From Lobosporangium transversale (taxonomy: Eukaryota > Mortierellomycota > Mortierellomycetes > Mortierellales > Mortierellaceae): 64,000 bases of DNA. The DNA is taken from assembly GCF_002105155.1 (NCBI RefSeq), contig NW_019028998.1, forward strand, positions 1 through 64,000, in the 5' to 3' direction. The notes under the pieces are model-generated. The model ran no database searches, had not been told where the DNA came from, and saw only the letters and a program-made list of their open reading frames with translations. Below, one piece after another: positions 22,684-35,240 of the stretch. The stretch's first letter is position 1; each line of letters starts with the position of its first letter. A program made the position numbers and the translations under genes.

Positions 22684-23398
22684 TAGTGTAGATCAATTGA
22701 ACAAATAAAGAAAAAGAATCAAAGGGATCAATGCACTAGTGAAGGAAAAGTGGTTGATATGCTATACGGGTAAGGTGAAGAGGGAAGTGAGGAAGAGTGA
22801 AAGAGAACGCAAGAGTGGAGGAAAGAAAGATAAAAACAGATAAGAGTTTGCTTTAATTTAAATCGATGTTTTACATGCCATTGTCGTTGGGGTGCCTGGC
22901 TGGTGTACCACAAAACATTGATCATCAATTGTGCCACATCCATAGATCATCTGATATAATTAAGGCAACTTAATTACTAAATTATAATTATTAATATTTG
23001 TATCTTAGTAGTTTAATATGGAGCTTAGTGCACATTAGGGAGATGCTTAATGAAACAAGTGCTCTCCCTCGCCTCCCCCTTTTTTCCCTTCCATTCAATT
23101 ATTAATTTCATCAAATTCTCATCCTTTCTTTCTTTCTTTCGTTCTTTCTTTCTTTCTTTTTTTTTTTACCTGTTCGAACAATTTGACTGGTGAGTGATCC
23201 ATCTCTTAATTCTTTCACTTACTTTCTCGTTTGTGCTTTTCTCTCCCTCTTTCTATTTTTTTTTACATTGTGGACAGACAGCATTTCGTCTTGCGCGTGA
23301 CTGACCTGAGTGGCAAAAAAAAAAAAAAAAAAAAAAAAAACTGACCTGGCTTTCTATTGCGGGGGCAATCATGGTTATTTTTTGATAATTGAATATAG
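22684..23398. other. gap upstream of the UNC13-like gene
   Basis: AT-rich with CTTT-type repeats near 23,125-23,168 and a poly-A run at 23,315-23,341 shortly before the ATG. Holds two divergent promoters; no gene seen. Confidence 0.4.
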
Positions 23399-26300
23399 AT
23401 GGCGGACCCACGTAATTATCGCCCCGGTCCATACGGGCCAGGATATTCACCACAGCAGAACCAACAGCATCAGCAACACCAGCAACAGCATCAACAGCAT
23501 CAACACGGCTACAACACTGGATTTTATCCCCAACAGCCTCGCCCTGGGCCTCCAGGAGTAGGGGGCATGCCTATTCCTCCTCAATCTCATTTCAATTCTG
23601 GGCCACATCAGCCTCCATATCCGCCTGTGTTCAATGGAAGCAATCACAACGTGGGATACCCTCACCCGACGCGTCCGGGCCCAGGACCAGGACCAGGACC
23701 AGGATTCAACTATGGTCCCAGTGGAAATAATTTTGGAGGTACCATGCCAGGGGGAGGAGGGAGACCTTCAGCACAAAGCTATAGACCTGGAACACCGCCA
23801 CCTCAGCATACTTTACCCTCGCCTATGATGACACCACAGATGCACTCTCTACGGCATCAAGAATGGCCTGTTGCAGGCAGGCCTCCATCAAATATGCCAG
23901 CGTTCCCACCCAACGTCAATTCAGGCTTTGGCCCCATCTCCAATCCTCATGGGCAGGGACATGAAGCTTCAGGATATATACCCAAGCCATACGCCCCCCC
24001 AATATCTCACTCGAATCCACCTTCGCATAGCGGGCCTGGAGCGCCGCCACATCCGTCTTTTAGCCCAAGCGTGAGTACTGCCGCTACATCTCCTTCGGCA
24101 GCCATGCCAAAGCATTCAGACCCATCCTCATTTCCTAACCTGAGGCCGCCGACAAACTCAAATCCACTGACCATGCCACAGCCTTCAACATATCGCCCAA
24201 AGACTAGCTACCAACCTACATCGTCGTTCTCTCCAAAGAAGGAGTCGAAAAAGCCTCTTTCTGTACCATCCCCTAGCCTATCGTGGCAGTCAGCAACCTC
24301 TGGTACTTCAATTCAAAATCACCATGGATACCAGTCATCACAGAGCCAGCATCGTCCACCCTTGCATCCCAGCGAATCGTTTGATGCAGATGACAGACCC
24401 ACGGAACTGATTCCCATCCTTGACGATCACAGCCCCGGTCATGCTCATCTAAGCGCTCAGCATCCACCGTCCACATCTTCCACTGTACCTCCCTCACCTA
24501 CTTTGGTAGCTGTCTCACCATCGCCCTCTTTCACTACCATTTCTTATCTTCCAGCATCACCTGGTCCATCTGACTTAGAGAACCGTCCGACAGAATTACC
24601 AGTACAGGATGTCTTTCAGCAGCATGAGTCATCCAGAAAAGCGAACACTGTCCCAATGACCCAGCCTATGCCGCTCGCTCCATCTACGCCACTGTCTGCT
24701 CCTATTACAAAGTTTCCGACGGCAACTACTTTTGTACCATCTACCACCTACAAATCCACCAAGAAGGAGGCATTCAAAGCCCCACCGCCGCCTCAGCCAT
24801 CAAATACCAATAACTTCGATACCACTGTCAAGGTGGAGGTTTCCAGCGTCAAGGTGGAGGTTACTGATGTCAAGATAAGTAGCAACCAGCAGCAGTACAG
24901 CAATTCTTATAAGGTTAGTCTCAATAATCCGCCTGTACGGCAACAAAGCAACGCATCCTTGGATAGCCCAATTTCCCTTGATGGTTTGATGGATAGTATT
25001 GAGGCAATGGCACGGCCCTCATCGTCTCCTCTAGTGGCTTCTACCCATCAAGGTCCTACCTCACAACAGCTTGGTAGTGCTGACTACTTCAAACCTCTCC
25101 CAGTTATCAAAGGAAACGAGGCAGAGCAGAAGCGTTACTCTTTATCGGATGCCCCCGTCGCATCAACTTCCTCACCAGGCGTCTCGCGGCTCGTTCCAAA
25201 ATCGCATGCCAGTTCACACTTACCACCATTTCCCGAGGACCAAGGCGATTTATCAAATACCAGTAATCCAAATGTATCTAACACGGCTACGCGAACTACA
25301 CAGCCCTCTGCGGGTGGACAGTCTAACGTTACTTTATCTCATGGGAGAAATCAAGGCGAATTAGAACAGGCCTCATTCCAACACAATTCAACGGTGCAAT
25401 CTCATCCACCACATAACCACAATCATATTGGAGGCAATGCAATGATGCTCTTTAGTCAGCCAGAGTTTGTTCACAACCCAATCACTTCCATGGCGGCACT
25501 TGCCGATCGCCCAGAACAGAAAGCGCCTTCGATGGTACGTCGAGGAAAGACTCTCCGGAGAGCGGCCGGAGTAACCGGGGCAAATCACCAAGTGGAACAA
25601 ACCCTTGTACCTCCGCCGCCACCAACAAAGGTGACATCTGAAGAACTTTATCCTTATCTGCTCAGACTCGTTCTTTTGGCTCAAGAGGACGAAGCGCCGC
25701 CGCCTACACCAGCTTTGCCTGTCACTAACAAGGACACCCATAAGGATCTCGTAAAAGTATTGAGGTCCAAAGTGAAGGATATTCTGTCAGGCAAGGATCA
25801 GAATCCAGCATATCAGGATTCAGTTGTAAAAAAGGCCCTCAGCAACATGGAGCCAAAGCAGTTCAAGGCTTCTACCAATGCGGAGGAGCTTATGCTTGGG
25901 TTTTCCATAGAAATGTCCAGGATTCAACAGACTATGAACATACCTACCAACAATCGAGACGCCCAAATCAGCATTATGGTTAATTTGCTACGCGAAGCTA
26001 TACAACAAGATCCATTTGTTGGCCATGAGGCGATTTTACAACGGTTAGATAAGCAAGTGAAGACGACCGCTACAAAGCCAAATAACTCTACAGCGCAAGC
26101 GGAAGAGCATACAAAGGTGATTAAGGAGCTGTTTAAGCATCTGGAAGCTGTAAGACATCAGCGTATGAATGACCTCCGTCGAAACTCGACTAGACAGGTA
26201 TGCCTTTTATTATAACTTCCTCCTTTTATGTTTGCTTAACCACTTTTGTGAAAGCTGTAGTTCTGCTATTGGCGCTTTCTAAACTTTTTTTTTTTTTTTT

Positions 26301-26932
26301 TTTTTTTTTGACAAGGCTGCGATTGAGGACTTGAAAAAGTGTCTCTCCAATCTTGAACTTGATTCATTCCCGTACCCCGGCATGGCAGACTACCATCATA
26401 GAGAACATCATGAAGAATTCAAGACGCGCGAGCGCAGTGCACTCAATGGCTTCATTCGTGGTCTTTCTGCTGGTCGTCCCAACTTGATGTCAATCAATAC
26501 CCCATCAAGGCTATATCATCCTGTAAGTAAAACAGTACCACGTGCACGTAAGCTCTAAACGGACTTTCTGAAATATATTGCAGAATATCTGCTAACATCT
26601 TTAATGCCGTTTAGAATGAGTTTACTTTCATTCCAGAGAATCCTAAAGCATACTACCATGTGCTCTTAGAGATGTGTGTAGATCATGCTATAGCATCGCG
26701 TAAGGAGGATGATCCCGCAGCAAACCTTCTTTCCACTCCAACACGGGCTCTTTTGATTGATTGTGGTGTTCGTTGGCGATTAACTTCCAGTTGGAGAGAA
26801 ATCATGTATATGGAAATCATTAAAGAACGATATAGAGAAGGCAAAGTTTCTGTCCACTTTCTCTTGGACTTCCTTCAAACAAAGTTTTACAAGGATTCTG
26901 AAGTGCATCAATGGCATATTTCTGAGGTAGGG

Positions 26933-26969
<37 letters not shown>

Positions 26970-29900
26970 TAGTCATAACTGCTTTATTTAGTGATTGCTG
27001 CTTTGTCACAGCTTAACAGTTACAAATCTTGTTTCTCAACAGGTCAATATGTTAGGAGATGTATATGGTGGCCTGAACCATATGATATTTGACAATATCA
27101 ATCACGATATTAAGGACTTGGAGTCAGTCAGCGCAGCATATTTCAGGCCAATGATGGATATTCTTGACCGCGTGCATCAGCAAGAAGTATATCAGCGATT
27201 GAACATCGATTTGACACCTTTTTTTGAGGATATAAAGGAGACTGTATTATTGGAGTCGATTCGTAGCTATAACGCCAAAGATGCTGAGGTTCAAAAGGAA
27301 GGATATGAAAATGAAACCGTTCCCTTAACAAAAATGGCTCTTTATATTGTGTCTGAGCATGGAATAATGAAAAAAAGGTTCCCACAGCCACTGTTCGGGT
27401 AAGTATGCAAGCATTTTTATGCCTTGTCCTCCACCCCACCCCTCTTTTTTTTATATTAATGCTTTTACTATCTTTCATAGTGCTGTCGATGTTGCTGCTA
27501 TCGTAGTAGAAAACAATCTTCGAAATTTTGTTCCTCTGATGCAGAATATGGCCAATATGGATGCAAAGAAGCTACCTATGGCTGATGTGTTTCCATTATA
27601 CCAGCTTTGCCGCGAGCTTGTTACCCTTTTTGAGCTGTATGCGCCAAGGTATGTTACTTAATGGGTTTCGATCGATTTAAGTGATCGGTAGCGATACATT
27701 ACGAATCCTCATATTTTTATTCATTCTTGTACTATATAGCTCAAGTGCTCATTTTAATATCTCCACCTGGTTTAAGCCTTATGTTCATAAATACCTGGAG
27801 ATGCTTGACGCATCTATTACCGAATGGGTCACAGCTGCTATCAAGCAAGATCAAGTATGACCATGTTGTTTTTGTACAATGGCGAAGTATTTTATTTTTT
27901 GTACCGTGAATGGCTGGAGATAATACCAGCGCCAAACATCATACTTACTCTTTTCCCACTATTATTAATATTAAACGCTCATCACTAGTTTGAGGAAGTG
28001 AGTGTTGGCGCAGGCCATTCTTCCTCCGCAAGCGACCTCTTTGCTTTCTTTTATGAGCCTTTGACCTGGGTCAAGGGATTGAATTGGCCAGATGACTATC
28101 AAAGAGCAATATTTATCTCCAGTCTTGCTAAAGTATTTTGCAAGGCTGTGGATTTATATGCGCAATACATGGAAACAATGTTCCACGGCTGTATGCCTTC
28201 CTCGGTCTCATCCGTGGCATCAACAGAATCCAAGACTCTTACTGAGCAGCTTGCGTCGTTTACCTTCAGATCAGAAAGCACAGAGGCAAAGAAAGCGGCG
28301 CAATTTGTATTCACACCTAAGGTATTCGAAGGATAAGGACTGTGGTGTCGCTGATGTATGTGTGCTTCATTAGTATTTACCTTGGTAATATTTCGTGGTT
28401 AACTAGATGTGCGTTCTTGTGAACAACATTGAAGCCGTGCGACAACGGCTAGATGAGCTCTACCGCAACATGGATGTAGACAATACTGTTCAAACACTTC
28501 GAGATCATCAAGGTGATATTGAATCCGATCCAAATGCCCCGCAACAGTTTGAAATTATTTTTGTCTGCGCGGAAAGACTGCAACCAATGGATTCAAACGA
28601 GGCTAGCGACCCCTTTATTGTGATGTCGCATGAAAATAAGGAAGTCTTCCGATCCAAAACCATTTACGCAAACATCAATCCACGCTGGAATGAGGTCTAT
28701 CAGGTGACTTTGACTAAAGAAATCACTTACCATATCCAAATCTTTGACGCGGACAAGATGCATAAAGATCGATTGTGCGGATCACAGTACTTAATCATCA
28801 ATCCTGAGGACTACGAGGACTATATGGCACATGATGTATGGCTAGATTTGATACAAATCGGCCGCCTTTTGTTACGAATCACGATGAAGGGCGAACGTGA
28901 TGATGTCCAGTTCTTTTTTGGTAGAACTTTCCGGTCTTTAAAGCGCAAAGAAGCTGATATGAGCGGCATGATTGTAGATGCTGTAAGTCTGGGGAATTGG
29001 GTCTTCACGTATTTCTTTATATGTATATGTTGATTTTGAAGGCTTATGATAGGCTAACGCTGTCCAAAAATCCTGCAGATGGTACCATGTGCACAAGCTT
29101 GCTTGACAGAAAAGGTCCTTTTTAGCAACTTCCGGTCCAAGGCTCTATTTCCTTTCTTTAGCAGCTCTGTTTCATCTGCTAAAGTCACAAAGGTGTCAGA
29201 TGAGGATTGCGATAATGCACTTGGTCAGCTAATTGATTATCTCGAAGCATCTTTGCCGGTTCTCTATGACTATCTCACAACTGAAGGAATGACACTTGTG
29301 ATCACAAGGCTTTGGAAGGAGATCTTGATTACTATTGAATCGCTGCTAATGCCACCACTTTCAAACACTGTATCTGATCGGACGCCATTGACTGAAATAG
29401 AAATGCATGTTGTCTTCAAAATTGTAGAGGTAAAATATTTACAAACAAACGATGTGAACAAACATTGACGTGCAAGTCTCTGCGTTTGATAAATAGACAT
29501 TTTTCTTTTTCTGTGTTCTGCTTGCCCATATTTGTCAAAGCGCTCGAGACTAACATAAAGTTCTACGTTTCCATATAAAAATATTATCTGAAATGGTTAG
29601 TTTATCAAACTCTATCTGAATGGTGGAGATGCAGGAGATGGTTTCCCATTGAAGGTTCTTGAGATTCCAAAGTATAGGGATCTGCTGACAGTTCGACCCA
29701 TCTATGACGCGTCAACTGAAGAATTGATTGCAGAGTATAATCGGGCTCTAACTGTGCCGGGACGCGGGCGCCTAGCCAGGCAACAGAGCGATTATGATCG
29801 TCGGGCAGGGGGTGTAGCCAAACGACCCAGTGCCGATTCAATGACGCCAAACCCTGAAACAATTTTGAGGATTTTGCGAATGAGGCATGACGAGAATGTT

Positions 29901-30014
29901 GAACCCTTTTTGAAACAAGCCATCGAAACACAGTCCAAGATTCGTGAGGAACGAGCACAGGCCAAGCGAAAGCAACTCGTGTACCAAAGGCAAATTCAAC
30001 GTGATCAACTTTAA
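23399..30014 (+). CDS. UNC13/Munc13-like protein: long disordered N-terminus, MUN region, C2 domain
   Basis: Ten exons: 23399..26197, 26316..26522, 26615..26926, 27043..27398, 27481..27648, 27740..27854, 27989..28321, 28407..28982, 29079..29429, 29601..30014; about 1876 aa. Residues 1 to about 740 are disordered (His/Gln, Gly/Pro, Ser/Thr/Pro). From about 745 a helical region starts (EELYPYLLRLVLLAQEDEA). The MUN/MHD1 part follows in exons 3-7 (HQWHISEVNMLGDVYGGLNH; LFELYAPS; ISTWFKPYVHKYLEMLDASI; GLNWPDDYQRAIFISSLAKV). A C2 domain lies in exon 8 (FEIIFVCAERLQPMDSNEAS, SDPFIVMSH, INPRWNEVYQVTL, IQIFDADKMHKD) and MHD2 in exons 9-10. Order MHD1-C2-MHD2 matches fungal UNC13 relatives such as fission yeast Ync13, which link exocytosis, endocytosis and cell-wall integrity. 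All phases join. Confidence 0.92.
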
Positions 30015-30103
30015 AAAAAAATAGACTTTCTCCATATATCCATATTCTTTTTCTTGTTGCCTTTTATTATATTATAACAAACAAAAAAAAAAAAAAAAAA
30101 AAA

Positions 30104-33100
30104 TTACTGGAGGTTTGCAGATGCGAGTACTTGTCGTGCGATTCGTCGCTGATCAATGCGGCGCTCACCAAATTGTAAAGATCCTTTCAAGATCATAGTG
30201 GCTAATGTCTGTCGCTTCTGAATACCCTCTGCATTCTTCCAGCGGACCAATAAGCTCAGGACCTGGTTCCTATTGACGCTCTCTGTTACACGATAACACA
30301 CGTCCATGGCATGCTCTAGCGACGCTTGTTCCGACATACTATTGTCAACCAAATAAAAAAAAAAAAGTTGGATAAATACTCTTACTTGCTCTAAAAAATA
30401 AAGTAAAATAAAAAAAATAAAATAAAATTTTACCTCAGATCTGTATCAAGTAACACTTTCACACAGTGGTACCTAAGCCTGATGGCTGCTTCTGCCAAGG
30501 CATTATTCTCCTGACAGCGAATGTTAGGGTCTGCTCCATAGTCTAGCAATGTCTCAACCATTAAAGCATTATCATTCAGAATGAACGCAGTCATCAATGG
30601 AGTCCTACGTTCGCTATCTTGTGCGTTAGGGTTAGCACCCATCTTCAGCATATATTCAAGAAGCTCGTCGCAATCCCGCCCGTACTGCGTTAATAAATGA
30701 AGTGGCGTTTGAGAACTGTCGTCGAGCTCATTGAGATTGAGATTAGAGCCCGCAGATTCGCACAGGAGCTTCATAACTTCATAGCTATCGCTCATGGCTG
30801 CAGCATGAAGCGGAGTTCTGCCTGACATGTTATAATATGGCTCCATAACATTAGCGCCATGGTCGAGATGCCATTTTACGGCTTCAAGGTTGCCATTTCG
30901 GCAAGCTCCGAAAAAGTCTTTGATCTTGGTTTTGCCATCCAGTGGTATCCAAACGTTATTCGTGGGAGCGGTTTTTATACATCCACCGAACCCAGGTCCA
31001 CTCCTTGGCGTCGATGTCACAGAAGGAATTGCTGGTGTGAAATTTTGGAGAGGGTTGGGCATGACACTATAGTTTGGGCCTTGCGGTATCGTGTCTGATG
31101 AGGGTAAACGGAGCGCCATGATATTGTTTGTAGGTGGAGGAGGATATTGCACTGGTGAGCCAAATCCACGATGCTGAAGTTGAGATGGTGGTTCATCCAT
31201 TTCCCACCCTTTTTCTTCAATGGGTTGTTGTGCCGATATCTCCGGTAGCACTGTGGACATACTGGTGTTCTTTGGACTTCGTCTTCCCATATCATGAGTT
31301 ACGATTGGGTGGTGTAGTCCAGTATTAGTATTGGCTTGATTAGTCTGATGAGATACGCCACGCGTCTTTTGCGAAACTGGGGCCTGAATCCAATTAGGAC
31401 GAACAAAAGCCACGGCTGAGTCCGGCATACCAAGTCTCTTGTTCACGGCATCTTTATAAAATACAAGTGTTGAAGTCAGTTGCATGTGTTGTCCGTCACT
31501 TGAAAATAATCATATGGCATTCCAAGCAATATAAAACATACTCACCATCAGATATTTTGATTTCCTTGATACGTCCAGTCAGAGCCGTCTCTAATGAGTG
31601 CTGTGAGTTGCCCATATTGGCATTATTCCTAGAAGGCTTGGGAACCAGGCGCGAGACGTTGGCAATGGACTTTGTGCGGGATCCTCCTCCTACTGAAACC
31701 ATGTGATTGAGTGAATTGACTTGCGTTACAGGCGCCGAATTTCGCTGCGATTCCATTATAACTGGAACAGCGTGGGTCTCGGTGGGTAACGAGCGAAGTC
31801 CACATAAGTCTTCAGGAGCAGCAGTTTGTATGGTACCATTTTCTTCTGCCTGCATCCCATTATGATCTGAAAGCATTTTGTCCAGAGTTTTCAAAATGAC
31901 AGGAAGTGGTGGTCGTTTTGATGGCTCTCCGTCCCAGCATTGCTGATAAAGATTTGAGTATTCAATGGGTGTTCCCGGTACTATTTTTTCTCGCCTTCCC
32001 CTCATGATCTGAAAAGGCAGCAGAAAGTTTTCGCCATCATGATCAAATGGCGGGTATCCTGAAGTCAGTTCCCACATGATGACTCCTAGACTGTAAACAT
32101 CTGAGCTGTGATCGAAATGTGCGTTTTTAAGACGCTCCGGAGAGATATAGGGGACCACACCCCGGACTCCATTATTAGAATTAGCATGATTGACGTATCT
32201 TGAGAGACCAAAGTCAGTTATGAGAGCTCTTCCAGATTGATCAATCAGAACATTTCTGGAGTGAAGGTCATGATGACAAATATTGTCTTCATGAATGAAA
32301 CTGATGCCAGCTGCAACGTCTCTAGCAAGTCTCATCTTGTTTGCCCAATTGAGCGAGTCGAAGTGACGAGAAAGATAATCACGAAGACTTCCTTTCCCTG
32401 CAAACTGTAGGACCATTCCATAATCGCCTGTGTTCTTCATGCGAGTAATTCCATAGAATTTCACAATATTTTCAGAGTCTTGTACTAGTTTGTGGATTCC
32501 AACCTGTATCCATATAAGAAAAACAGTTAGGGTCAAAGTCGGCTCTTAGGAACAATTAAAGGGTATCATCGGATTTTGATCTAGGGGTTGCCTCTGGAGA
32601 CCAGTTACCGACAATAACTGAGCATCCAGGAGTGTGAACAACTCACCCAAATGCCCAAATATTCAATATGTGGTCACTTTTGGCCTTATAAACGAGTGTT
32701 TTCCTTTTCTAATATCTGTTCGATATAGAAACACCGCCTCTCCGGAACCTGACGAATATCATTAGAGGAATAAAAAATGTCTCAAGCATTCAATGCTTTG
32801 ATAATTCCCCCTCGTCTATTAAGCATTTTTTATTCGGTCAATCTCCTCATGGAGAGTTGGACCAAGTTTTTTTTTTTTTTTTTTTGTACAAGAAAGAAAG
32901 GAAGAAAACATACCTCTTGAATAAAATCTGCAGGATTGAAGAGAACCTTGACAGCGACACGCATGCCGCGCCACGTTCCAGCGTGGATCATGCCAAAGCC
33001 TCCACTTGCGACGCCCATTTGCAAGTCTTGGATATGATTGAAGTCGATTTGACGAAGTAGTTTATCCTTTACGGCCCCTTCGAGCCATTGTTGTTCCTTA

Positions 33101-33138
33101 TCATTGAGCAGCACGACGGGCGCAGTATTGTCGGCCAT
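30104..33138 (-). CDS. Tyrosine-kinase-like (TKL) protein kinase with C-terminal ankyrin repeats
   Basis: Minus strand, exons 33138..32914, 32503..31546, 31451..30434, 30338..30104; 811 aa. Kinase domain at about 25-310: glycine loop ASGGFGMIH, VAVKVLF (VAVK lysine), ICHHDLHSRNVLID (catalytic loop), ITDFGLSRY (DFG), VVPYISPERL (activation segment end), DVYSLGVIMWELTSGYPPF. All catalytic residues are present, so it should be active. A Ser/Asn/Pro-rich linker follows, then 5-6 ankyrin repeats (SGRTPLHAAAMSDSYEVMKL; SQTPLHLLTQYGRDCDELLE; RRTPLMTAFILNDNALMVET) and a basic helical end. Such kinases are expanded in Mucoromycota; a signalling role is likely but inputs and targets are unknown. Intron 1 is long (410 nt). 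Confidence 0.92.
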
Positions 33139-34496
33139 GCGAATTTGCTGATGTTAGCAAGAATGATAACAATAATTATGATGAGAATATGCTGAATATT
33201 AAAAGGAAAGGGAATATGAAGGGTTCAGGGGAACAGGTAGTAGTAGGGTTGCGAGATGGAGAGAAGGCGAAATGAGACACAGATGGATGGTAACTTTGCC
33301 GCAGCGTATGTTAGGTGGTGTGGGCGCATGAACTAGAACATGGTCGAGCTACTACGTACAAATAACAGTTTGATGTCATGTACACATGTACACCTTGTCA
33401 CACGTGCGAAATCTATAATAATCTGTATGGCACGTGCTAACGTTGCGGAATTCCTTTCAACCACGTAGAGACAAAACACGGAGCTGGAGAGTACGTATTA
33501 AGGACTCATTATAATAGTTAGTCTGTTGTGCGCCATTATCCGCCCTATGGCAGCAACTCTTTCTTGTGGAACCAGTCTTTTATTGGTGCCTGAGATTCCA
33601 GAACCAAAGCAAGGTAAATGAATAGCGTGCGATACCCTAATTTCTTTTTCGATACAGTAGAAAAATGAGGGCGAGTGTGGGACAGGAGAGAGTTACTAGC
33701 TCAAGTAGTGGGCTAAAAGATGCTTTTTAGCACCTTAGGAGGCGCGCTGCCCACGTGCACGCATGATGAACGATTATTCCAGATGCAAGGCATGTAAGGA
33801 ACACAAACCACAATACGCGTTGAGCGAATTGTACCAATGCACATGTCTCCACTATTCGCTTTATTGTTGCTAGATAGAAATCATTTCCTTTCTTGTTAAG
33901 CTATATATTCAGTGGAGTCGCTTGGATAGCGGACATAGACCTTGATCAAAGTGTCACTGCTACTATAAGCGTACGAATCCCAGGTGAGGTCAGATCAACT
34001 CGATTTAAAGCATCAAAAAGCATACCAGGAACACTAATGAGACAGTCCACAATCTAGCTATCAAACAAAATATGAGCCGATTGCCACCCTCACGCCTTTT
34101 CAAGTTTTAACGGTCATCGCATCACCAATCTTAGGACGTTGTAAGTCAGGCGAGTGCATCTTATGCTTTTATCGTCCAGCTTCTTTTAGTCTACATTTAT
34201 GAGAGTAGATTAGCATACTCTAAATATCGCGTGGTGTGGCGCGAATTGAAGGTAAAAGGTTGACACAGTGCGCTGCGGGAAAATATGAGTGGCGGGAGGC
34301 AGAGCAGGACAATGGGAGTTCATATAAATATCATCCGTGAGCTCAGGTTTCGTTTCTTCTTCTCTTTCTTTTTATCCACCCGCTCCTTCACCTCCCTCTC
34401 AACTCTCGAATCTTTTATGCCCAGAAGGGCACTTACTATTTTGACTCATATTGGTTTCGAAAAGCATCCCATCTTAACAATTGTATTTATATACTT
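33139..34496. other. 1.36 kb gap between divergent kinase and acidic-protein genes
   Basis: Upstream DNA of two divergent genes. It contains several CACGTG-like E-box cores (near 33,402, 33,430 and 33,751) in the kinase-proximal half. No gene seen; a 75-codon plus ORF at 34285..34509 overlaps the next start and looks like leader sequence. Confidence 0.4.
33400..33440. promoter_or_regulatory. Two E-box cores (CACGTG) close together
   Basis: ACACGTGC near 33,402 and GCACGTGC near 33,430, about 270-290 nt upstream of the kinase start codon. CACGTG is the core bound by bHLH factors. Motif seen; function inferred. Confidence 0.3.
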
Positions 34497-35240
34497 ATGG
34501 ACCCCATGATAGCCGCAGATATCCTCCCATTGACTATCGAGACCAACTCCTTAAACCCTTCTATGGCCAATACATCTTTACATGACCCCATTTTCCCTTC
34601 AAAAGATAATATTCAGATTACACCTCAAGCTGACAAGTTCGGAGAAGATGCTGTTCTGACCGACCCCTTATCCACCATTACCAGTGCCCCCTCATCAGAT
34701 GATTGCCCAGACGATCATCAAGAGCGCTCAGAAGATGTTGCAAATGTTGTTAGCTCACCTCATGGCCACACCGCCAACAACATTGATATCCGCAGCTCGC
34801 ATCAACAAAGCACTGTCCTATCTGACTCCACTATGACTTTTAATACAGCTGAAACAGCAGAAGAACGATCAATAAAGGATCTCTCAAGTACTAACGTAAA
34901 GGAGGAGCAAAAGAGCCAGGATAAAGTCGAAGATTTAAGCAAGATGAGTGACGAATCCAGCTTGAAAACATCATTTGACCAAGGCGAAGAGCTTATTGAT
35001 GACAAAGAGCAAGCCCAAGAAGAACCTCGCGAGTCTCTGAGTCGTCCTCTGAGTCGTCAGGAACTACGCCGCAAAAGTAGCTTTTTTAATTCAAAAGACA
35101 TTGCTGTTTCTGATAAGCGATACGGGACATGGTCCGGTTCTTCCTCTATTTCAGCCTCCATGCGGCCTATCACAGATCCACGTTTCAAAAGTCGTTTTCA
35201 AAGTCTGCTGTCGCAGTGGAAAGCTAGGGAAGGCAACTGA
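34497..35240 (+). CDS. Acidic, Ser/Asp-rich disordered protein of unknown function
   Basis: Single-exon ORF of 247 codons starting MDPMIAADILPL. I do not recognise it. Most of it is low-complexity and rich in Ser, Asp, Glu and Thr, with no transmembrane segment or signal peptide. The C-terminal 60 residues are different: basic and ordered-looking, with LSRPLSRQELRRKSSFFN (a kinase-type RRKSS site), then RYGTWSGSSSISAS and ITDPRFKSRFQSLLSQWKAR at the very end. That ending has the feel of a conserved short binding segment. The CT-rich leader and ATG context are reasonable. A poly-A run lies about 140 nt downstream. Confidence 0.65.
   Translation: MDPMIAADILPLTIETNSLNPSMANTSLHDPIFPSKDNIQITPQADKFGEDAVLTDPLSTITSAPSSDDCPDDHQERSEDVANVVSSPHGHTANNIDIRSSHQQSTVLSDSTMTFNTAETAEERSIKDLSSTNVKEEQKSQDKVEDLSKMSDESSLKTSFDQGEELIDDKEQAQEEPRESLSRPLSRQELRRKSSFFNSKDIAVSDKRYGTWSGSSSISASMRPITDPRFKSRFQSLLSQWKAREGN

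Noticed and set aside
34285-34509. 75-codon plus ORF upstream of the acidic protein
   Set aside because: Overlaps the next start codon and reads through a CT-rich leader; probably 5' UTR.
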